DNA from: Bacteroidia bacterium
Lineage (GTDB): Bacteria > Bacteroidota > Bacteroidia > J057
Length of the DNA stretch: 64,000 bases
NCBI GenBank assembly: GCA_030430205.1
Contig: JAUIGE010000008.1
Coordinates: 1 to 64,000, forward strand
Reading direction: 5' to 3'
The position numbers and the translations under genes were made by a program. The stretch's first letter is position 1; each line of letters begins with the position of its first letter. Below the pieces are notes generated by a model. It had not been told where the DNA came from, did no database searches, and worked only from the letters and a program-made list of their open reading frames with translations. Positions 60,053 through 64,000 of the stretch are shown here, one piece after another.

Positions 60053-63000
60053 CTACCGAAAAACAGTAATCGTTCCCGTTTTGGGATACTTCAAATTATT
60101 TTCTCCTATACCTTCGATCACATAGACATACACGCCTTCCGGCACTTGCTGCCCTTTGTAGGTGCCATCCCAACGGAAGTCTTTGTCATCTGATTCATAA
60201 ATCACCATACCCCAACGGCTGAATATCTTCACATTCAACTCTTTAATCCCATAATATCCGACATAAAACTGGTCATTGAAATTGTCATTATTGGGGGTAA
60301 AAGCGGAGGGGACATGCAGGGCTACATTTTCCAATAAAATACTGGCAAAAGCTGTATCGGGGCATCCGGTGGCACTATATACGATCAAACGGATCGGCCA
60401 TTGTCCCGCATGCGGGAAGGTGTATTGGGGGTTTTCGTCTTCATTGACGGCAGCGCCCGTACCAAAATCCCACAGGTATTTCACTGCATTCTGAGATAGA
60501 TTGATGAACTGAACAGGCTCTGGAGCCCATCCTGCATCCGGTTCCATCATAAAAGCAGCTGTAGGATAGTCGAAGTTCACATCCACGGTGATAGAATCGG
60601 GTTTGCCTTCGCACAAGCCAATAAAGGCTGTTACATAGTAAATGGTCGGTGCGACAGGCGTCACGCCTATGGTGCGATTGGTATCGCCTGTGCTCCATAC
60701 GATCCGCTGACCGCCTGTGGCGGTCAATTCAATCTGTCCGCCCACGCAGAGATAGTTCTCTCCGTCAATCTCCACCTCCGGTGGATCTACCAGGTCAATC
60801 GCTACAGTGGTGTCATTGACACAGCCGTTTTCGTCCGTTCCGGTGACGATGTAAAGGGAAGGGATATCTGGCGAAGCAATGGGGTTGGAAATATCCAAAG
60901 CCGATAGGGTCGGATCGGGTAGCCAGCGATAGCTGACTGCCCCTCTTGCATACAGCTCTATGCTGTCTCCAAAGCAGATAACCGTTTGAGGCCCTGCCTC
61001 TATGGTCGGAAGCGGATCTACCCATACCAGCACAGAGTCTGTCTCTGTGCAATAATTGGAGTCTGTTACAGAAACGTAGTAATACTGCGTCTGACGAGGG
61101 AAAACCACAGGGTCCACCCGCGTGCTGTCATCTATATTGCTGTTGGGAAACCAACGGTAGAGGAAGCCTCCGCTTGCCCTGAGTTGGGTTTCATTCCCGA
61201 TACAGATGGAATCGGGCAGGCCTGCATCCGCCGGTGGCGGATCGTCCACCTCTACCTTGACCCCTTTTTCTGAGATACAGCCATCCGAACTGACAGCCCG
61301 GACAATATACAAGGTATCCAGGCGAGGCCAAATACTGGGACTGATCACATTGGGATCACTCATATTGTAATTGGGCCGCCAGCTAAAACTCACCCCATTA
61401 TTGGTTTTCATCTGGATGGTATCCCCCAGACAGATAGAGGTATCTTCCAGGGTATACACTTCGAAAACCTCTATCCGTACCGAATCCTTTTCCAGGCATC
61501 CCCGGGCATTCACCGCAGTAATGATGTAAGTGGTAGTGGTATCTGGCGTCGCTATGGTCACCAGCGAATTGGGGTTTGTAACCGCATGTGCAGGCTCCCA
61601 GCTATGTATGACGCCATTGGTAGTACTGGCGTAGAGCTTTGCGGTAACGCCTTCACAGACGATGGTATCTGGCCGGGGAAATATCTCCAGGCTCCGGTCA
61701 ATGCTTACCTGCATGGTGTCAACCGCTTTACAACCGTTGGTATCTGTGCCTGTAACGAGGTAGTTGAAATCGCTTTTCGGATATACCGTAGCGGTGGCAT
61801 TGTTTCTCCCTGTGATATTGGAATTGGGACTCCATTGGAAATTGACAATCGTAGGATCGCCTGTACCGGTGATAGAGACGCTATCTCCCAGGCAAATTAT
61901 TTGATCCAGCCCAGCATCCACCTCCGGCTCTGCAAAGACAAGGATATTTGCATAAGTCGTATCGCGGATGTTGCAGGAAGCAGAGTCTTCGATGATCAAT
62001 TGAACCAAATACAGACCAGAATCCTGGTATACATGAGAAGGTTCAAAACCTACCACATTGACTCCATCCCCCCAATTCCAATAGTAAGTGGTCTGAGGGG
62101 TGGCCTTTGAGGTATTGTCAATATTGACCAAAAGTGGCGGACAGCCTTTAAATTCCAGGGTATCTCCAAATCTATCCAAAGGCGTAAATTCCGCCTTGAT
62201 GCCCGCCAGGTCGAAGGCGACCTTAAAGGCAGCCAGGTTACAGTTTTGGCTGTTGTTGGTGTTGCTGTGGACGCCCGGCGTCGTGGGGAAGGTGGAGACG
62301 CCTCCACAACCCGCACAAACTGCGTGGTAAACGATGCCCTCCCGGTCAAAGCGGCATGTGCCGCCATCTACATGCTCTCCTGAACCCAGCAGGTTATTGC
62401 CTCCCAGATAGGTGGCGTAGAGCAAATTACGCGCATCGCGCTCCAGCACAATCATGTAAAAGTCGCTCCCATCCGTGGAGCGCTGGATAGCGGTGTTAGG
62501 TGGGCCGGTGGTGGGCATATTGCGGGTGTTGCCGCCATAGTTGGTTGTACCGCCCCATCCGGCAACATAGACGTTGTCGCATCTGTCAACCAAAAATGCA
62601 GTAGGGGAAATATTCGGCGCGGAAGCTGTACCGGAGCCGAAAACAGTCGAATAAATAAAATTAGATAGACTGTTGTCCAGTTTGGCAATAAACTGCCGGG
62701 AACCGGGATTGGAATAGACATTTCCGTTGATTGGGAAATTGCCCATAGTCTGACCGGTTACATAAATATTGTAATCATCATCTATTTCCAGAAAATAGGA
62801 TTGGTCTATGGCATTGGTCCCTATAAAAGTAGACCGTATCAGGCTATTTCCGGAAGCGCTTATTTTCGCGATAAAACCATCTGCTGCGCCCCCCCGGTAG
62901 GTAGAAAAAAGCGCATTTCCAGAAACAGGAAAGTTGGAACTTTCTGTTCCACCTGTTACAAAAACATTGTAATTGTTATCCAGCTTCATGCCATAGGCAG

Positions 63001-64000
63001 CATCATTTCCTGAGCCTCCCAGATAGGTGGAAAAAACCAATGAGGTAAGATTGGAATTCAGTTTGGCGACGATGGCATCCTGTAGCCCACCTTTGGTCCG
63101 CTGATAAGCAGTAGGTGTGGTGGGAAAGTTGGTAGAGCGGGTACAAGCCGCTATATAACAATTGCTTTGATCATCCAGGATGATCTCTCCGCGGGCGTCA
63201 TCGCCATAATTGGCCTGCAGGGCTATGGGAGTCTGGCCACTTTGGAAATAGTTGCCATTTTCTCCATCGCTGTCACTTCCCCCCAAATAGGTGGAGCCTA
63301 ACAATTGCGTACCAGCTGCATTAAATTTTGAAACGAAAATATCAAAACGCCCCCCATTATAAGTTCTGTCATAACCATTGCTTGAGACGGGGAAGTTGAT
63401 GGAGCTTGTTCGTCCATAGACGTAGAGTTCGTCATTGCCATTGACAAAAAGACTTTGAGGCTGGTCCATATCCGAACCTCCTAAATAGGTCGAATAGACC
63501 AACCGGGTACCATCAGGCGAAAATTTGGAGATGGTACATTCCGTACTTCCGCCACCATAAATGGTCTGGAAGGAACCCGGTATGGTCGGAAAGGTAGTCA
63601 CTCCCCCTCCCGAGGCAAAAATGATTCCCCCGCCATAGAGACTTCCGGCCTTATCGTATGTGGCCGTAAACCCCCAGTTATCAGCCAAAGAACCTGTATA
63701 GGTTGAGAATACCAGGGTGGGGTCGATCACCAATTCATATTGGGTGTCATAGCCTTGAGGAAAATGAAAGGAGACTTTGTTTCCATTCAATACATATTCA
63801 CAGGCAATTTGCTGTGTTACTCCTTCTATTTCCTGGTATACCACAGGAGCTTCCTCCACAATATCCCTCACAGAGGTTTTTATGTGTAAGCTTCCTTCTT
63901 TCAAATAAATCAACTCAGCTCCTGTGTATTGAAGCTCAATCTGAGCGGGATCGCCCCCCGCTGCCACGATCAAATCGTATTTGAAATTTTCTCCGGAGCC
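60053..64000 (-). CDS. giant multidomain surface protein with CHU/gliding-motility C-terminal domain (partial)
   Basis: At least 1315 residues; the frame stays open to the window edge, so the N-terminus is missing. The first visible part (YDLIVAAGGDPAQIELQYTGAE ... YELVIDPTLVFSTY) is the DUF7948-like module seen before SBBP propellers. Repeats of STYLGGSDMDQPQSLFV type (~95-560) form a propeller. Next is a PKD domain (WNWGDGVNVVGFEPSHVYQDSG, ~640-710), then a long set of Ig-like repeats each with AGPDQ/CLGDSV-type cores, a second PKD-like unit (YLWDFGTG), and the T9SS type B sorting domain HVPSAFTPNNDNFNDQFYV ... KTGTITVFR. It would be exported by the type IX system and displayed on the surface, probably in adhesion or gliding. 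Confidence 0.9.
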   Translation of the reverse strand, partial: GSGENFKYDLIVAAGGDPAQIELQYTGAELIYLKEGSLHIKTSVRDIVEEAPVVYQEIEGVTQQIACEYVLNGNKVSFHFPQGYDTQYELVIDPTLVFSTYTGSLADNWGFTATYDKAGSLYGGGIIFASGGGVTTFPTIPGSFQTIYGGGSTECTISKFSPDGTRLVYSTYLGGSDMDQPQSLFVNGNDELYVYGRTSSINFPVSSNGYDRTYNGGRFDIFVSKFNAAGTQLLGSTYLGGSDSDGENGNYFQSGQTPIALQANYGDDARGEIILDDQSNCYIAACTRSTNFPTTPTAYQRTKGGLQDAIVAKLNSNLTSLVFSTYLGGSGNDAAYGMKLDNNYNVFVTGGTESSNFPVSGNALFSTYRGGAADGFIAKISASGNSLIRSTFIGTNAIDQSYFLEIDDDYNIYVTGQTMGNFPINGNVYSNPGSRQFIAKLDNSLSNFIYSTVFGSGTASAPNISPTAFLVDRCDNVYVAGWGGTTNYGGNTRNMPTTGPPNTAIQRSTDGSDFYMIVLERDARNLLYATYLGGNNLLGSGEHVDGGTCRFDREGIVYHAVCAGCGGVSTFPTTPGVHSNTNNSQNCNLAAFKVAFDLAGIKAEFTPLDRFGDTLEFKGCPPLLVNIDNTSKATPQTTYYWNWGDGVNVVGFEPSHVYQDSGLYLVQLIIEDSASCNIRDTTYANILVFAEPEVDAGLDQIICLGDSVSITGTGDPTIVNFQWSPNSNITGRNNATATVYPKSDFNYLVTGTDTNGCKAVDTMQVSIDRSLEIFPRPDTIVCEGVTAKLYASTTNGVIHSWEPAHAVTNPNSLVTIATPDTTTTYIITAVNARGCLEKDSVRIEVFEVYTLEDTSICLGDTIQMKTNNGVSFSWRPNYNMSDPNVISPSIWPRLDTLYIVRAVSSDGCISEKGVKVEVDDPPPADAGLPDSICIGNETQLRASGGFLYRWFPNSNIDDSTRVDPVVFPRQTQYYYVSVTDSNYCTETDSVLVWVDPLPTIEAGPQTVICFGDSIELYARGAVSYRWLPDPTLSALDISNPIASPDIPSLYIVTGTDENGCVNDTTVAIDLVDPPEVEIDGENYLCVGGQIELTATGGQRIVWSTGDTNRTIGVTPVAPTIYYVTAFIGLCEGKPDSITVDVNFDYPTAAFMMEPDAGWAPEPVQFINLSQNAVKYLWDFGTGAAVNEDENPQYTFPHAGQWPIRLIVYSATGCPDTAFASILLENVALHVPSAFTPNNDNFNDQFYVGYYGIKELNVKIFSRWGMVIYESDDKDFRWDGTYKGQQVPEGVYVYVIEGIGENNLKYPKTGTITVFR

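Overview
The window comes from a Bacteroidota chromosome, probably the Saprospiria branch (inference from gene content; no rRNA is present to confirm it). The indicators are type IX secretion (T9SS) sorting domains of type A (2634-4355, 10994-11401, 46158-47519) and of the gliding-motility type B (60053-64000), a TonB receptor with a carboxypeptidase-regulatory N-domain, a GWxTD protein, DUF5723, DUF4783, BshC, and promoters of the TAnnTTTG type. Most of the DNA is about half GC and densely coding. No tRNA, rRNA, CRISPR array or intact transposon was seen.

Layout. 1-2630 is an accessory island. It holds a decayed tyrosine-recombinase/IS91-type element, then a very AT-rich gene whose N-terminus looks like an effector-associated domain (EAD11-like), bracketed by an inverted repeat. 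2634-11932 carries surface and envelope genes: a receptor-L/LRR T9SS protein, two c-type haem proteins, a beta-glucuronidase-like GH2, an ankyrin-SRPBCC protein, a deleted PD-(D/E)XK transposase remnant, a TonB receptor, a mini T9SS protein and a small heat-shock protein. 12006-15674 encodes a 1222-residue caspase fused to an alpha/beta hydrolase. 15726-24469 has a lipoprotein, two tandem FtsX/MacB-type permeases, an ECF sigma factor and an OmpA-type propeller protein. 24488-30404, all on the minus strand, runs LRR protein, HExxH/VWA protein (DUF2201-like), MoxR ATPase, ABC permease, metF.

30795-43864 mixes housekeeping genes (gpmI, crcB, pepD, dnaE) with a frameshifted lipoprotein, a Fic protein, an aldo/keto reductase and DUF5723. 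43885-54605 contains a large lipoprotein, a T9SS protein, ftsE, a PspC protein, bshC, DUF445, GWxTD and rimO. 54680-64000 ends with small membrane and barrel proteins, a repeat-rich 1.2 kb gap, ftsY, an OsmC protein, a class D beta-lactamase and a partial giant CHU/PKD surface protein.

The most unusual signal lies between the genes. At least seven microsatellite arrays share a strict 7-bp period, although their sequences differ (GGGTTTY, GAGAGCR, GTCTCTC/TTCTCTA, TCTCGCC). They sit just upstream of start codons, including dnaE, the MoxR gene, the LRR gene, an ABC permease and metF. Other short repeat families cap gene 3' ends and even supply stop codons (TAGGGTCAGATTAT; AGCAGATT octamers). 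A 204-bp element made of six small hairpins occurs three times. Protein systems worth attention are the caspase-hydrolase fusion, the EAD-like orphan gene, and the MoxR/VWA/LRR cassette.
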